Source: Vibrio sp. HA2012
GTDB lineage: Bacteria; Pseudomonadota; Gammaproteobacteria; Enterobacterales; Vibrionaceae
DNA: 64,000 bases
Direction: 5' to 3'
Assembly: GCF_002812955.1 (NCBI RefSeq)
Contig: NZ_PFXK01000003.1
Coordinates: 186,001-250,000 of the forward strand
Below the pieces are notes generated by a model. The model worked only from the letters and a program-made list of their open reading frames with translations. It searched no databases and was not told the DNA's origin. This document shows, in pieces, positions 9,138-19,519 of the stretch (its first letter is position 1; each line of letters opens with the position of its first letter). The position numbers were made by a program, and so were the translations under genes.

Positions 9138-9656
9138 TCAGTTCAGACCAACATATTTAAACTTATAATTCACATCGAAAGGTTTAAACCAGCGGCCAAC
9201 ACCTGTCGCTTCATCTGTATGGCGCAGCAGACCGGCTTTTGATGGTGGCTCAATGTTGAAAGTCAGCTCATAGTTACCCACACCCAGCATATTGATATTC
9301 GAACCATAGTGAGGACCGTCAGCCGCAACCATTGGCATGAAAGTGCCTTCCTGAGTTTTCCCTGTGTCTACATTTTTCAGTTTGTAGTGAATGGTCAGAT
9401 ATGGGATCCATTCACCCGCCCCAAAACCGTTCTTGTTACCTTGCAGAGCATGGATATCGGCTTCCAGATGAACATCTGACTGAGAAGCCGCTTTCATCAT
9501 ACCCTGAGGTTCCATTGTGACCGGCTCAAGATAAACCGCCGCGATCTCCATACCGTTCATTTCTACGGTTTCACCTGCCGGTACTTCACCGGCATAGGCT
9601 GCCGTTGCCATCAGCATTTGGGCAGCAATAGCTGATGCTAAGATTGTTTTAGACAT
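9138..9656 (-). CDS. P19/Tpd-family periplasmic iron-binding protein
   Basis: This 172-residue protein has a signal peptide cleaved near AAYAGEVPAG. The mature part matches the P19 (FtrA/Tpd, pfam10634) family: HLEADIHALQ, FMPMVAADGPHYG and a late LLRHTDEATG provide the His and Met residues that bind copper and iron at the dimer interface in characterised P19 proteins. It collects iron in the periplasm for the FTR1 permease encoded 70 bp upstream. Length matches the family. Regulation by Fur through the upstream operator is likely. Confidence 0.9.
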   Translation of the reverse strand: MSKTILASAIAAQMLMATAAYAGEVPAGETVEMNGMEIAAVYLEPVTMEPQGMMKAASQSDVHLEADIHALQGNKNGFGAGEWIPYLTIHYKLKNVDTGKTQEGTFMPMVAADGPHYGSNINMLGVGNYELTFNIEPPSKAGLLRHTDEATGVGRWFKPFDVNYKFKYVGLN

Positions 9657-9726
9657 ACTTTAGTTTCCTTTTTGTATAAGTAGTTTTTTAGCCTGTTATT
9701 GTTACTTTGTGTTACCACATAAATTG

Positions 9727-11673
9727 TTAATGACCAGAAGCCATCTGAGCCTCAAGTCTGGCTCCCCGGCTTTTAATCACGATAAGGGCGAATACAGCCG
9801 CCAGAAGCAGAATGCCCTGCGGAATAAGGGTTTCCATATACGGATAAATACCCAGCAAACTGATTTCCGGTACTCCCGACATCAGTGTCGGTTCAAACAT
9901 TTTGCCTTCAATCAGCTCCAGCACACCTTTTCCGGCAAAGACAAAAGCCATCAGATACATAAAGCCGCCGGTGAAGATAAAGAAAGGCTTGAGCGGCAGC
10001 TTCACTACGCTGTAACGCATGATAAAGAAGATAATAAGGAGGATAACCACGCCAATCGCCAGACCACTGAACAATCCGGCCATTGCTGCAGATGAAGCGT
10101 CACTGGCCAGCGCATAGTAAAAGAGTACGGTTTCTGCACCTTCACGATAAACGGCCAGAAAACTGGCAAACCAGAGCCCGAACAGAGAACCGGTCGTCAT
10201 GGACGCTGACAGTTTTTTCTCCAGATACCGTTTCCACTGTACCGCTTCCACTTTAGACAGCAGCCAGTAACTCATAAAGAACAGCACAACTACCGCAACC
10301 ATCATAGTGAGCCCTTCCAGCAGTTCCCGGTTTGCTCCAGAATTGGTAAACAGCCACTGGAATATTACCGCCGTGATCAGGCTGGCAATCAGGCCGGTAA
10401 TCACAGAGTTCTTTACCACATACAGCTTGTCCTGTGCTTCATTCTTGATCAGATAAGCCGTGATCGCTGCCACTATCAGCAGCGCTTCCAGCCCTTCACG
10501 CAGAATAATGGTCAGGCTGGCAATCAGCATAGCCCACCAGCCATCTCCCCCCTGAGACAACGTATCCGCCCCCTGCTGCAGCGCGGTTTCCATCTCATCA
10601 AGCATTGCCTGCAGTTCGTCCATGCCGGAATCCGCCTTCATCATACCGACGATACGGGTGAAGTAGCCTTCCAGCTCCGCCTTGAAACTGGCATCACGGG
10701 CACCCAGAGCATTTTCCATTCCGGAAGCTTCGAATATATCGAAGTAGCTGTCCTGAACGCTCATAACAGCAATATCGGCCTGTCCACTCTGGTACTGACC
10801 AAGCGCTGCCGTTATTGCTGCCACAACATCATTTACCACCTGATCCCAATTCTTGTCAGCGATCTGCATTTCTTCATCTTGCTGCTGAGGTTTCTGCTCA
10901 TCACGAGTGGCCGGAAGGCCAGGCAGGTCATCTTTAAGATCCTGAACCAGGGTCGACAGCTCATAGCTGAACTGGATCAGTTTTTGCTGGTTGTACGCTG
11001 TTTTGGCAATAGTGAGCATACTCTTAAACCGATCATTATAATCAGCCGCTTTCGACGTAGAACGATTGAGACGGATTGCAATTTCCAGCTCAGAATTTTT
11101 ATAGAAAGTAAACTGAGCCTGCTGCACTAGCTGGTAGGATTTCTGCTGTTTGTCTGCGGTACTATCCGTCTGGGGCGCAGATTCGCGGTATTCCGTCAAA
11201 GCCTGATTAAGTGTCGTTTCAATATTCTGCACCTGTGTGCGCCAGAACGGCAGAATACTCTCCTGAGACAGATCCTGTGTTTCTGCAACTAATTGATGGC
11301 CAGAAGCCAGAATATCCGGAATTGTTGCCACTTCAGATTTCAGCCATTCGATTTCCTGCTGTACTTCATCCAAAGGTTTTTTATCTGCAATCAGCTTGCG
11401 AATTTCACCGAACTTAGCCTCCAGCTGATAGCTGTATTTTTGAGAATAGTTGATACGGATAGGGCCTTCGATGTCTTCATACACATCGAAATAAGCCATC
11501 TGAACCGCTGACTTGGCTTCAGGGATCTTACCGGCCTGATAAAGTTCAAATGTTTTGTCCAGCCTGGCATTAATATCTTCCACGGCAGCCTGATAGTCGA
11601 CAATAGCAGCAAAGACCGGAAAAGCAGAAAGAGAAAGTAGCACTGTTAAAAACAGTCCTTGTACATAGCGCAT
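9727..11673 (-). CDS. FTR1-family high-affinity iron permease with large periplasmic domain
   Basis: This 648-residue protein has a signal sequence and a long helical periplasmic region of about 370 residues. Seven membrane helices follow. The two iron-binding REXXE motifs are intact: REGLE at residues 392-396 and REGAE at 510-514. They identify the FTR1/EfeU/FtrC oxidase-dependent iron permease family. The extra N-terminal region is found in the P19-linked subtype. It is the first gene of the operon. A Fur-like box lies about 20-40 bp upstream of the start, so iron repression is expected. It imports iron delivered by P19. Confidence 0.9.
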   Translation of the reverse strand: MRYVQGLFLTVLLSLSAFPVFAAIVDYQAAVEDINARLDKTFELYQAGKIPEAKSAVQMAYFDVYEDIEGPIRINYSQKYSYQLEAKFGEIRKLIADKKPLDEVQQEIEWLKSEVATIPDILASGHQLVAETQDLSQESILPFWRTQVQNIETTLNQALTEYRESAPQTDSTADKQQKSYQLVQQAQFTFYKNSELEIAIRLNRSTSKAADYNDRFKSMLTIAKTAYNQQKLIQFSYELSTLVQDLKDDLPGLPATRDEQKPQQQDEEMQIADKNWDQVVNDVVAAITAALGQYQSGQADIAVMSVQDSYFDIFEASGMENALGARDASFKAELEGYFTRIVGMMKADSGMDELQAMLDEMETALQQGADTLSQGGDGWWAMLIASLTIILREGLEALLIVAAITAYLIKNEAQDKLYVVKNSVITGLIASLITAVIFQWLFTNSGANRELLEGLTMMVAVVVLFFMSYWLLSKVEAVQWKRYLEKKLSASMTTGSLFGLWFASFLAVYREGAETVLFYYALASDASSAAMAGLFSGLAIGVVILLIIFFIMRYSVVKLPLKPFFIFTGGFMYLMAFVFAGKGVLELIEGKMFEPTLMSGVPEISLLGIYPYMETLIPQGILLLAAVFALIVIKSRGARLEAQMASGH

Positions 11674-11692
11674 AATAAACCCAAAACCAAAT

Positions 11693-11711
11693 AGTAATGA
11701 TAACGATTTTT
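11693..11711 (-). promoter_or_regulatory. Fur-box-like operator of the iron operon
   Basis: AGTAATGATAACGATTTTT matches the 19-bp Fur consensus (GATAATGATWATCATTATC) at about 13 positions. It lies 20 bp upstream of the FTR1 start. Together with the iron function of the operon this supports Fur control; binding is not shown. Confidence 0.6.
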
Positions 11712-11950
11712 ATTTTCGATGAATTTATCAGGAAATCATTTGAGGGTCAAACAAAGAAGAATACGCCATACCAATTAACGTCTTCTGTTCTAGGTGAAAA
11801 ACAAAGTCACACCGTATTTCAGCATAAAATGCGGCACCGGTTACAGTGCAGCTTGTAGCAGGCATTGGTACATTAAACCAGCAGTGAGATGTCGCCATCG
11901 TGACAGACAGAAATTTATTGGCTAAGCTATGAAAACTAGGCATATAACTC
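11712..11950. other. Divergent intergenic region between FTR1 and the chemoreceptor
   Basis: The 322-bp gap (11674-11995) holds the Fur-like box at its left end and a possible FliA-type promoter at its right end. Short open frames here have no recognisable product or ribosome site. I see no RNA gene. Confidence 0.4.
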
Positions 11951-11977
11951 TAAATTGTACGACTCCCCATACCATAA
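11951..11977 (+). promoter_or_regulatory. Possible sigma-28 (FliA) promoter of the chemoreceptor gene
   Basis: TAAATTGT, an 11-nt spacer and TACCATAA resemble the flagellar sigma factor consensus (TAAAGTTT-N11-GCCGATAA) at 6 and 5 of 8 positions. The site lies 19 bp before the start, and chemoreceptor genes often use this promoter class. The match is imperfect. Confidence 0.35.
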
Positions 11978-11995
11978 GATTTAAGGGAATAAATA

Positions 11996-13900
11996 ATGAA
12001 AACGCTTGGATTTAAAACAGCACTGTTGGTATCAGTTTGCATACTGGTTTCGCTGTCAGTCGGTTTATCAAACTATCTGGCTTATCGCCACGAAAGACAA
12101 ACGTTAGAAGACAGTATCTATCTGAATACTAAAAGAATTGTATCTACTGAATCAGAGCTTCTTGAATATTTTATCCAGACAAAATCTCAGGCGGTTGATG
12201 AAATGGCCAGAGATTACCAGACCTATAAGTACACCGACGGACATGCGGAACGGGTGCGTATCGGGGCAAATCTTTCTTCGGTTTCTAATTTGATGGTCGG
12301 ATTTGAAAATGGTGATTCATACGCCTCTGCTGATTTCGACGGTTGGACAGATCACAAAAATCCCGCCTCCTACGACGCCAGGAAAAGACCATGGTATACC
12401 GATGCCATGAAAACCAATTCACTGATATACACCGAACCCTACATTGATGCCAATAACGGTGATCTTCTGGTCAGTATTGCAAAAAAATTCCAGAATGGTG
12501 TCATTCTGGCGGACATTTCTCTTTCTGTACTTGATGAAACAGTAAAATCCATTGATATGCCCGGAGCCCTTGCTGTGATCATGACAGAAGATTCTTCCGT
12601 ACTGGCAAGTACTTCTCCGGCAGTCCCTAACGGCACTAAGCTCACCGATGTCAGTTCACTGGTCGACCCGGTAAGGCAGGCAACCAGCACAGATTCCGCC
12701 ATCATTCACTATGACCTGAAAGGGGTGGATAAAGTCATGTTCACCCAGCGGATCAAATACGGTGACAAAAATTGGTATCTGGTCGTGGGACTGAATAAAT
12801 CCACCGTGTTTGCTGATCTGGCAGACTCGAGGAACGATGCTATCTTCCTGACCATTGGTCTGACTATCGGCTGTATTATCCTGACGTTACTGATTCTGGG
12901 ATATCTTTACCGTCCAATCCTGATCCTGAAGAACACAATTCAGGGCTTATCTGCTGGTAACGGTGATCTGACTCAGCGGCTTGAGGTCAAAACTGACGAT
13001 GATCTGGGTCAGATTGCTCATGGTATTAACCTGTTTATCGAAAACCTGCAAAATATGATGCTGGAAATTGATAATGCCTCCAAACGCCTGCAGGAAGATG
13101 CCATTGCGCTTCAGTCTCAATCCAGTAACAACTCTTCTATTCTGGAAAAACATGTGGTTGAAACAGAACAAGTCGTCACCGCTATCGAAGAGATGAATGC
13201 TACTGCCGAATCCGTTGCTCATAACGCCAATGAAGCCGCCGCTCTTACGACACGGGCAACCGGAGACGGTGCCGAATCCATGCAGGTGGTTTCTAAAGCA
13301 CAGGAACAGGTTACCGAACTGGTCACTGATGTGGAAGAAACGTCCCTGCGTCTGACAAACATGAGTGAAGAAGCGAAATCTATTACCTCGATCCTGCAGG
13401 TCATCGGCGATATTGCTGAACAAACCAACCTGCTGGCATTGAATGCAGCTATTGAGGCTGCACGAGCGGGTGAACAAGGACGCGGTTTCGCGGTTGTGGC
13501 AGATGAAGTTCGGGCATTGGCCAGCCGGACACAGGCCAGTACCCAGGAGATTGAAAGTGCGCTAAGCCGCCTTCTGAGTGGAACTGAAGCGGTCGTATCG
13601 TCCATGAGCGGTACTCAGGGACGCTGTCAGGATACCTTCCAGCATACCGAGCAGGTCAGTAGCATGCTGCAACAACTGGTAACCAGTATTGATGGTATCA
13701 ATGACCTTAGCTCGCAAATTGCAACCGCCGCGGAAGAACAAAGCAGTGTCACCAATGATATCAGCCGGAATATGAATGCAATAAATGATATGGTCAGAGA
13801 GTTAAGCAGTAATGGTGAAACCTCTGAGGTTCTGTCACGTAATATTAGCCAGATCAATCATGACCTGAATGCTCTGGTCACCCGGTTTAAGCTGGCGTAA
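11996..13900 (+). CDS. Methyl-accepting chemotaxis protein with Cache sensor
   Basis: This 634-residue receptor has a first membrane helix (about 9-29) and a periplasmic dCache-type sensor (about 35-275) with the typical [11 protein letters not shown] and [17 protein letters not shown] motifs. A second helix (about 282-305), a HAMP domain and a long methyl-accepting coiled coil follow. The signalling tip, [24 protein letters not shown] near residue 470, is near consensus. dCache sensors commonly bind amino acids or carboxylates; the ligand is not predictable here. There is no C-terminal CheR/CheB-binding pentapeptide. The start at 11996 has AAGGGA upstream. It is monocistronic, with a clear terminator after it. 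Confidence 0.9.
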   Translation: MKTLGFKTALLVSVCILVSLSVGLSNYLAYRHERQTLEDSIYLNTKRIVSTESELLEYFIQTKSQAVDEMARDYQTYKYTDGHAERVRIGANLSSVSNLMVGFENGDSYASADFDGWTDHKNPASYDARKRPWYTDAMKTNSLIYTEPYIDANNGDLLVSIAKKFQNGVILADISLSVLDETVKSIDMPGALAVIMTEDSSVLASTSPAVPNGTKLTDVSSLVDPVRQATSTDSAIIHYDLKGVDKVMFTQRIKYGDKNWYLVVGLNKSTVFADLADSRNDAIFLTIGLTIGCIILTLLILGYLYRPILILKNTIQGLSAGNGDLTQRLEVKTDDDLGQIAHGINLFIENLQNMMLEIDNASKRLQEDAIALQSQSSNNSSILEKHVVETEQVVTAIEEMNATAESVAHNANEAAALTTRATGDGAESMQVVSKAQEQVTELVTDVEETSLRLTNMSEEAKSITSILQVIGDIAEQTNLLALNAAIEAARAGEQGRGFAVVADEVRALASRTQASTQEIESALSRLLSGTEAVVSSMSGTQGRCQDTFQHTEQVSSMLQQLVTSIDGINDLSSQIATAAEEQSSVTNDISRNMNAINDMVRELSSNGETSEVLSRNISQINHDLNALVTRFKLA

Positions 13901-13921
13901 GCCCGCACTAGCAGACACAAG

Positions 13922-13953
13922 GACACACACTGGCAGTGTGTGTCTTTATTCTT
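13922..13953 (+). terminator. Rho-independent terminator after the chemoreceptor gene
   Basis: Arms GACACACAC (13922-13930) and GTGTGTGTC (13936-13944) form a perfect 9-bp stem with a 5-nt loop. A T-rich tract follows at once. It sits 22 bp after the chemoreceptor stop. Confidence 0.85.
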
Positions 13954-13973
13954 TTTCTTTATTTTCTTTTTTA

Positions 13974-15164
13974 TCAGCTCTCTTGTCTTTTATGTTTAGG
14001 TACATAATTCAGTATAGAGACAGGCACCGGTTTTTTAGGTTCAAAACCGTCAATCACCCTTCTTTCTAGTAGATGACCCAGACGGCTTTCAATCATACAC
14101 AGGTTCTTAAAGTTATCTTTTGATACCAGAGAAATAGCCTCTCCCTGAGCATCAGCACGTCCTGTACGCCCGATACGGTGAACATATTCATCTGCCGGAA
14201 ACGGCAGATCATAGTTAATCACCAGTGGAAGATTAACTATATCGATACCACGGGCAGCCACTCCGGTTGCAATAAGGTATGGCACCTTTCCGGCTTTAAA
14301 ATCGTCCAGCAGTTGATTCCGTACCGCCTGACTACGACCACTATGAAAAGCCTCCGCAGCTATCCCCCGCTTTTCCAGTTGAGTGACCAGCTTAGCAGCT
14401 CCGTGTTTGGTTTCGATAAAAATCAGAGCCTGATGCCATTGATGGGTCTGGATCATATGACTGAGAAGCGCCGATTTTTTATCTTTATCAACAGTAACGA
14501 TCCACTGTTCAATAGAACTTTTTGATGCCTGCTTTGCTGCAATGGATATTTCATAAGGATTATGCGTCGCTGATTTAGCCAGATCTCGTACTTTATTAGA
14601 TAAAGTGGCCGAAAAAAGCAGATGCTGAGCACTCTCAGGAAGACGGGTAACAATACGGTTAATGTCATCGATAAAGCCCATATCCAGCATACGATCAGCT
14701 TCATCTAATACAAACAGTTCAACCTCTTCAAAGTACAGAGCTCGCTGAGTATAAAGGTCAAGCAGTCTGCCGGGAGTCGCAACCAAAATATCGCAACCTT
14801 CGATAAGTGCCTGCTTTTGCAATTTCTCATCGATTCCACCATAAACTGCTGTACAGGTCAGCTCTGTATGCCGGGCATACAGAGCTACTTTTTGTTCTAT
14901 CTGAATCGCCAGTTCCCGGGTCGGTACAACGATCAGAGCACGAAAGCGCTTTTTCTTTTGTGTCTTTCCGTTCAGCAACTGATGCAGAACCGGCAGCACA
15001 AAACTGGCTGTTTTTCCCGTTCCGGTTTGTGCTGCCGCGATCAGATCCCGGCCTTTCAGTATCTGAGGAATGGCTTTATTCTGGATATCAGTCGGTCTGG
15101 AGTATCCGGCATCGGATACAGCCTGCAGCAATAATGGATGCAGATTAAGAGAAGCAAAAGACAT
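13974..15164 (-). CDS. DEAD-box ATP-dependent RNA helicase (RhlE-like)
   Basis: From the ATG at 15164, which has GAGG in good position, this is a 396-residue helicase; an upstream in-frame codon at 15182 is less likely. All core motifs are present in order: the Q motif near LQAVSDAGYSRPTDIQ, AAQTGTGKT (motif I), PTRELAIQ, the DEAD box in VLDEADRMLDMGF, SAT, IFIETKHGAAKL, ATGVAARGIDI and HRIGRTGRA. The C-terminal extension is short, as in RhlE-like or SrmB-like enzymes involved in ribosome assembly or RNA turnover. The exact paralogue cannot be fixed from the window. It is monocistronic. Confidence 0.88.
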   Translation of the reverse strand: MSFASLNLHPLLLQAVSDAGYSRPTDIQNKAIPQILKGRDLIAAAQTGTGKTASFVLPVLHQLLNGKTQKKKRFRALIVVPTRELAIQIEQKVALYARHTELTCTAVYGGIDEKLQKQALIEGCDILVATPGRLLDLYTQRALYFEEVELFVLDEADRMLDMGFIDDINRIVTRLPESAQHLLFSATLSNKVRDLAKSATHNPYEISIAAKQASKSSIEQWIVTVDKDKKSALLSHMIQTHQWHQALIFIETKHGAAKLVTQLEKRGIAAEAFHSGRSQAVRNQLLDDFKAGKVPYLIATGVAARGIDIVNLPLVINYDLPFPADEYVHRIGRTGRADAQGEAISLVSKDNFKNLCMIESRLGHLLERRVIDGFEPKKPVPVSILNYVPKHKRQES

Positions 15165-15316
15165 AACAACCTCGTGTAACATTCTTCTAAAGGACAGCGA
15201 TGTAACACCGAGTTATCAGGGCGAGCTGACGCCCTGACTACACCACCAAACGCGCGGAGTATAGTGCCAAACCACATCAGGCAGCAATTTTTCTTTAACC
15301 TGTAAGTGTTCGGAAC

Positions 15317-17299
15317 TCATAGTCCTTTAATATACTGTGCATTAGACGTTGGTGTGATCGCATTTCTGAGCTTCGTTACAGACTCTTCTCTGCCCTGAAC
15401 CAGCCCGGTGAATAAATCGATGACCTGCTGTTTATTAATACTCAGGCGAGTTTCTGTTTTGATGTCCCGCAGGTCAATCAGCACATCCGTATACAGCCCC
15501 GGAATATCGTTCAATACCCCGGTATTCAGAAAATTATGGCTGCTGTACATACGGTTATAGCTTCCCCGCTGTTTGTGAATCACATACTCCGAACCATTCA
15601 GATTAATAATGGAAGTGGATTTTTCACAGTTCGGCAGACACCCTCTGTTTACCCGTTTCTTACGGCACCCCTCTGTTTGCTGGAACAGGCACTGGCGACT
15701 GGTCAGCAGCGTAATCGGATGGTAGATACTGTAATACAAACGGAAGTTATCCGGACGAACAATTTGCCGCATCTGTAACGCTTTAATTTCATTAGAAATA
15801 AAAGTGCCATCTGCTGAGAATTCGTCTTGAATACAACGTAGAGCATACGAGTTAGTGATATTCAGCTCCGGCCCAGCAACCCACGAAAGGCCAGCCTTAC
15901 CGGCCAGATACGCGACACCCGTGTTATTGGTCACTATTCGCCGGGGCGTTATTTTCTGCAGAAATTGCGCTGCGGCTGAATAGTCCTCACCTATCAGAAT
16001 AGCAGGAAACCAGGGCAATAATGACGGCTCGGCATTAAATAGCGCCACCAGCGAATCTAGGTTACGGGCAAGAGCCGAAGGTAGCTGGTAATAAATCTCG
16101 GCCTGACGATTTTCAACCAATTTAATATCCACTGAAGATGAGATTAATACCGATAATTTCGGAGATTCAGACACAGGATCCGGACGAGTCTGTTTTGGCA
16201 ACGTCCTGTGGGCTACTCGTTTGCTTTCTGTGCAGGCTGGCGTAAGATCCGCCATAAGCTGGTGAATTTTTTCATCAACTATCTGGATAATTTCGGTCTT
16301 TTTATCAAAAACCTGTCGCTTGATTCTTTGTATATCCGGTAAGGATTCTGCGCCTTCCTGTCGGATGAAATAAGCCGCAGAATGATCTCTGGGGTTATCA
16401 GTCATCATTTCCTGTCCGATCGAATCATTCAGGTAACCGGTGGAAAAATCACGGTTAAAGACAGTATGAAGCTCGGTCATATCCGTCAGTAACTGACCCG
16501 TAGTACAATAATGATCAATTTGTCTGCGCCAGTTATCGACAACAGTGTACACGTAATGTGGCTTCTTGATCCGGCCTTCGATTTTCAGGGAATAAACACC
16601 GGCGTCCACCAAGGCATCCAGATCCGTGAATGCACTGTTATCTTTCATATTCAGCGGATGGTCAACACCCATTTCCGTTGTCTGATAAGTATCCCGGCAT
16701 GGCTGACTGCACCGCCCCCGATTACCGGATGCACCGTTACGTACCGAGCTGATATAACAGTGCCCGGAAAAACCGATACAATAAGAACCGTGGATGAATA
16801 CTTCCATTAACACATCATGTTCACGACCAAACTGAGTCAGGTGCTTGATTTCCCGGATATTCAGCTCACGAGACAGGTTAACCCTGCTGACCCCCAGTTT
16901 CCGGGTGAACAGGATCTGACCTTCATTGTGCGTGTTCATTTGTGTCGAAGCATGAACATCCAGTGTCGGAAAATAATGTTTAAGGATATATCCCAGTCCA
17001 AGATCCTGAATAATCACGCCATCAATATCAGTGTTAGCCAACTGATTCAGTAGACGAACCAACGCACTGAGTTCGCTTTCAAGAATAATGATATTCAATG
17101 TAATAAAAATCTTGCACTGATGCTGATGAGCCAGAACCAGAAGTTCTTTCAAAGCATCTAGCGAGAGGTTAGTCGCCCGGTTACGGGCATTGAATCGATC
17201 CAGCCCGCAGTACACTGCATCGGCTCCTGCTGCTATCGCAGCCTTGATTGACTCTGCATCACCTCCCGGTGCTAATAACTCAAACTGATTTCTGTTCAC
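15317..17299 (-). CDS. U32-family peptidase-like protein (RlhA/TrhP superfamily)
   Basis: This 660-residue protein opens with the U32 barrel signature FELLAPGGDAESIKAAIAAGADAVYCG. It carries the family motif HGSYCIGFSGHCYIS followed by GNRGRCSQPCR (about residues 168-200), whose cysteines hold an Fe-S cluster in RNA-hydroxylating members. A second Cys-rich region (CLFQQTEGCRKK, GCLPNC) lies in the C-terminal third. E. coli RlhA (about 650 aa) and TrhP hydroxylate cytidine in 23S rRNA and tRNA uridine. Length favours an RlhA-like protein, but the C-terminal half is divergent, so the substrate is uncertain. Confidence 0.7.
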   Translation of the reverse strand: MNRNQFELLAPGGDAESIKAAIAAGADAVYCGLDRFNARNRATNLSLDALKELLVLAHQHQCKIFITLNIIILESELSALVRLLNQLANTDIDGVIIQDLGLGYILKHYFPTLDVHASTQMNTHNEGQILFTRKLGVSRVNLSRELNIREIKHLTQFGREHDVLMEVFIHGSYCIGFSGHCYISSVRNGASGNRGRCSQPCRDTYQTTEMGVDHPLNMKDNSAFTDLDALVDAGVYSLKIEGRIKKPHYVYTVVDNWRRQIDHYCTTGQLLTDMTELHTVFNRDFSTGYLNDSIGQEMMTDNPRDHSAAYFIRQEGAESLPDIQRIKRQVFDKKTEIIQIVDEKIHQLMADLTPACTESKRVAHRTLPKQTRPDPVSESPKLSVLISSSVDIKLVENRQAEIYYQLPSALARNLDSLVALFNAEPSLLPWFPAILIGEDYSAAAQFLQKITPRRIVTNNTGVAYLAGKAGLSWVAGPELNITNSYALRCIQDEFSADGTFISNEIKALQMRQIVRPDNFRLYYSIYHPITLLTSRQCLFQQTEGCRKKRVNRGCLPNCEKSTSIINLNGSEYVIHKQRGSYNRMYSSHNFLNTGVLNDIPGLYTDVLIDLRDIKTETRLSINKQQVIDLFTGLVQGREESVTKLRNAITPTSNAQYIKGL

Positions 17300-17509
17300 A
17301 AATATACCACTAACTACACAACCAATTAGCTATTCTACTGCGCAGCTCACAGATTTTCTCACTTATTTTCAATCAGCCTGTTTCTCTTTAAACCGAAAGT
17401 ATTGTGATCACCCTTGTTAACCCCCATATTATTTGTACTTAAGTGGTCTCATACTAGCTAAGTCTATGCTTATATTATCAGCGGCTCTATCGGGGGTATC
17501 TATTCAGCT

Positions 17510-18247
17510 ATGCATACAAATACCGCTATATCTTCGGAATCTTATTCCAGCCAGCATCATTTCTGGCGGGGAGCGGTGGCCAGTCTGCCATTATGTATTG
17601 CCGTTATCCCCTGGGGGATTCTGGCCGGAAGTTTTGCCATTGAAGCAGGACTGACCCCTTATGAAGCACAGGCAATGTCAGCCATTCTGTTTGCAGGTTC
17701 AGCACAACTGGTTGCCGTCGGTATGTTTAAAACCGGTGCAGGGCTTGCTACTTTACTGCTGACAACATTTTTCATTACTTCCCGTCATTTTTTGTACAGC
17801 GTCTCTATGCGCAGTAAAATTAGTCCGTTGCCTCTGAAATGGCGGCTCGGACTAGGTTTCTGGCTGACCGATGAGTTATTTGCCATTTGTGGCAGTCAGA
17901 CAAAAGAAGAATTTAGTCCCTGGTACGCTTTGGGTGTCGGCACTGCCTTTTATCTGGTATGGAACGCAACAACCCTGCTTGGTATTGTTGCAGGAAGCCA
18001 TATTCCTTCCCTTAACGCAATGGGACTGGATTTTGCCGTTGCCGCAACCTTTATTGCTATCGTGGTTCCTACCATCAAAAGCGTAGCGGCCTTTGCTAGT
18101 GTAGTCAGCTCACTATTACTTTCCGTTCTGTTTGCTTATTGGAACATCGAAAGCGGACTGATTATTGCCTCAGTGTCCGGTATGGTGATCGGCTATCTGT
18201 GTGACACCCTGCGCCTAAAACAAGAAAGCCAGCGGAGAGTCTTATGA
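17510..18247 (+). CDS. azlC: AzlC-family amino-acid exporter, large subunit
   Basis: This 245-residue protein has six to seven predicted helices and the AzlC hallmarks: PWGILAGSFAIEAGLTP near the N-terminus, then AILFAGSAQLVAVG and FITSRHFLYSVSM. AzlC with AzlD forms a branched-chain amino-acid exporter (YgaZH in E. coli). The stop overlaps the azlD start by 4 bp (17510 gene ends 18247, next starts 18244), so translation is coupled. The 210-bp upstream region contains no other gene. Substrate range (Val, Leu, Met or others) is inferred from the family. Confidence 0.88.
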   Translation: MHTNTAISSESYSSQHHFWRGAVASLPLCIAVIPWGILAGSFAIEAGLTPYEAQAMSAILFAGSAQLVAVGMFKTGAGLATLLLTTFFITSRHFLYSVSMRSKISPLPLKWRLGLGFWLTDELFAICGSQTKEEFSPWYALGVGTAFYLVWNATTLLGIVAGSHIPSLNAMGLDFAVAATFIAIVVPTIKSVAAFASVVSSLLLSVLFAYWNIESGLIIASVSGMVIGYLCDTLRLKQESQRRVL

Positions 18248-18561
18248 TTATGTTCTATATTCTGGCAATGACGGGCGTTGTTTTTCTGAGCCGTTATCTG
18301 TTCCTTGAGCCCCGACTGCCGTTAAAACTCAATGCCAAGGCTCAGCACCTGCTCAGTTTTTCCAGCCCGGCTGTGCTGACAGCGATCTGGGGTCCCATCG
18401 TTTTTCTTCCGGAAGGTAAACTTGGTATCAGCCCGGACAACCCTTATTTGCTGGCAGCCATATTAGCCGCTCTGATTGCCTGGAAAACCAAAAATGTACT
18501 GCTGACAACCGTTGTCAGTATGGGGTTGTTTCTAGTGCTTAAACTGGCTGTTTTTGTATAA
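18244..18561 (+). CDS. azlD: AzlD-family amino-acid exporter, small subunit
   Basis: This 105-residue membrane protein has four hydrophobic segments. It matches AzlD in size and in motifs such as SRYLFLEP near the start and FSSPAVLTAIWGPIVF in the middle. It begins within the last codon of azlC through an ATGA-type overlap and would assemble with AzlC in the inner membrane. It converges on the RpiR-type regulator gene with a 27-bp gap. No distinct terminator is seen between them. Confidence 0.85.
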   Translation: MIMFYILAMTGVVFLSRYLFLEPRLPLKLNAKAQHLLSFSSPAVLTAIWGPIVFLPEGKLGISPDNPYLLAAILAALIAWKTKNVLLTTVVSMGLFLVLKLAVFV

Positions 18562-18588
18562 CCCAACCCGGGAAGTCACCATCACATA

Positions 18589-19446
18589 TTATTTGACATG
18601 CAATTTCCGGGTTGCCTGCATGGTTTTTTCTATATTAGTTTCCGTCACATCCGGCTGGCTGTTGGCAATCGTGACAAACAGGCAGTCTATTATCGCAAGT
18701 TTAACCAGTCTGGCAGAGCCTCCGGCACCAAGAATAGGCTCAACAGAAGCAGGAGCAAAGATAGAAATATCTGACATTTCAGCAAGAGCAGCACTGTAAT
18801 TGTTGGTGATAGTAATAATTTTAGCGCCAGCATTTCTGGCTTCTTCCACCGCATCTAATAAATCAACCGTCTGCCCTGAATGAGAAATAACCAGAACAAC
18901 ATCCTCAGAAGACATCTGACTGGCTGACATCAGCATCAGGTGATAATCCTTAGGAACATAGGAAGTAATACCAATACTGATAAGCTTATGATGAAAATCA
19001 TCACTGATAACAGACGTTCCCCCAACAGCAAATATAGACAGTTTTTTTCCTTCCGTAATCAGCTCTGCCGCTTCTTCTATCTTAGGCACAATAGAGAGAG
19101 ATAATACTTCCTGAAGACAATTAACCGAGTTCTGTAATATTTTTTGCATCACCTGAGCACAATCATCACTCCGGGTTAATGGCTGATTCGGAAAATAATC
19201 ATGTTGAGCTTCAACCTGCAATAATTTTATTTTTAGTTCACGAAATCCATCATAACCAAATTTTTTTGCTAGCTTAACAATCAATGCATTTGATACATCC
19301 AGTTCTGCCGCTAATTCATTAATCGTTGTATCTTTAGTTACAGCGTGGGGAGTCAGAAAATATTCTGCTATATGTTGTTCTGTCTTGGTAAGTGAGGGTA
19401 GTAACATTCTGATACGGGGATAAACTTGATCGTTATGTAACTTCAT
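18589..19446 (-). CDS. alsR: RpiR/MurR-family regulator of the allose genes
   Basis: This 285-residue protein has an N-terminal RpiR helix-turn-helix (about residues 1-77, with TINELAAELDVSNALIVKLAKKFGY). A SIS sugar-phosphate-binding domain follows (about 125-260, with FAVGGTSVISDDF and VLVISHSGQTVDLLDAV). In E. coli, RpiR (AlsR) represses both rpiB and alsBACEK and is inactivated by allose or its phosphate. Here it is the last gene of the als cluster, 73 bp after alsK, rather than next to rpiB. Target sites are expected in the alsB-rpiB divergent region. The symbol rests on context. Confidence 0.8.
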   Translation of the reverse strand: MKLHNDQVYPRIRMLLPSLTKTEQHIAEYFLTPHAVTKDTTINELAAELDVSNALIVKLAKKFGYDGFRELKIKLLQVEAQHDYFPNQPLTRSDDCAQVMQKILQNSVNCLQEVLSLSIVPKIEEAAELITEGKKLSIFAVGGTSVISDDFHHKLISIGITSYVPKDYHLMLMSASQMSSEDVVLVISHSGQTVDLLDAVEEARNAGAKIITITNNYSAALAEMSDISIFAPASVEPILGAGGSARLVKLAIIDCLFVTIANSQPDVTETNIEKTMQATRKLHVK

Positions 19447-19519
19447 TAACTATCATCCAACAAAAAAAGGCTATCGTATAGACAGCCAATTTACACCTTT
19501 AAATTTCAGAATGAAATAG

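Noticed and set aside
11728..11943. 71-codon minus-strand frame upstream of the FTR1 gene
   Set aside because: It has no ribosome site and no recognisable product, and it adjoins the Fur-like operator region.
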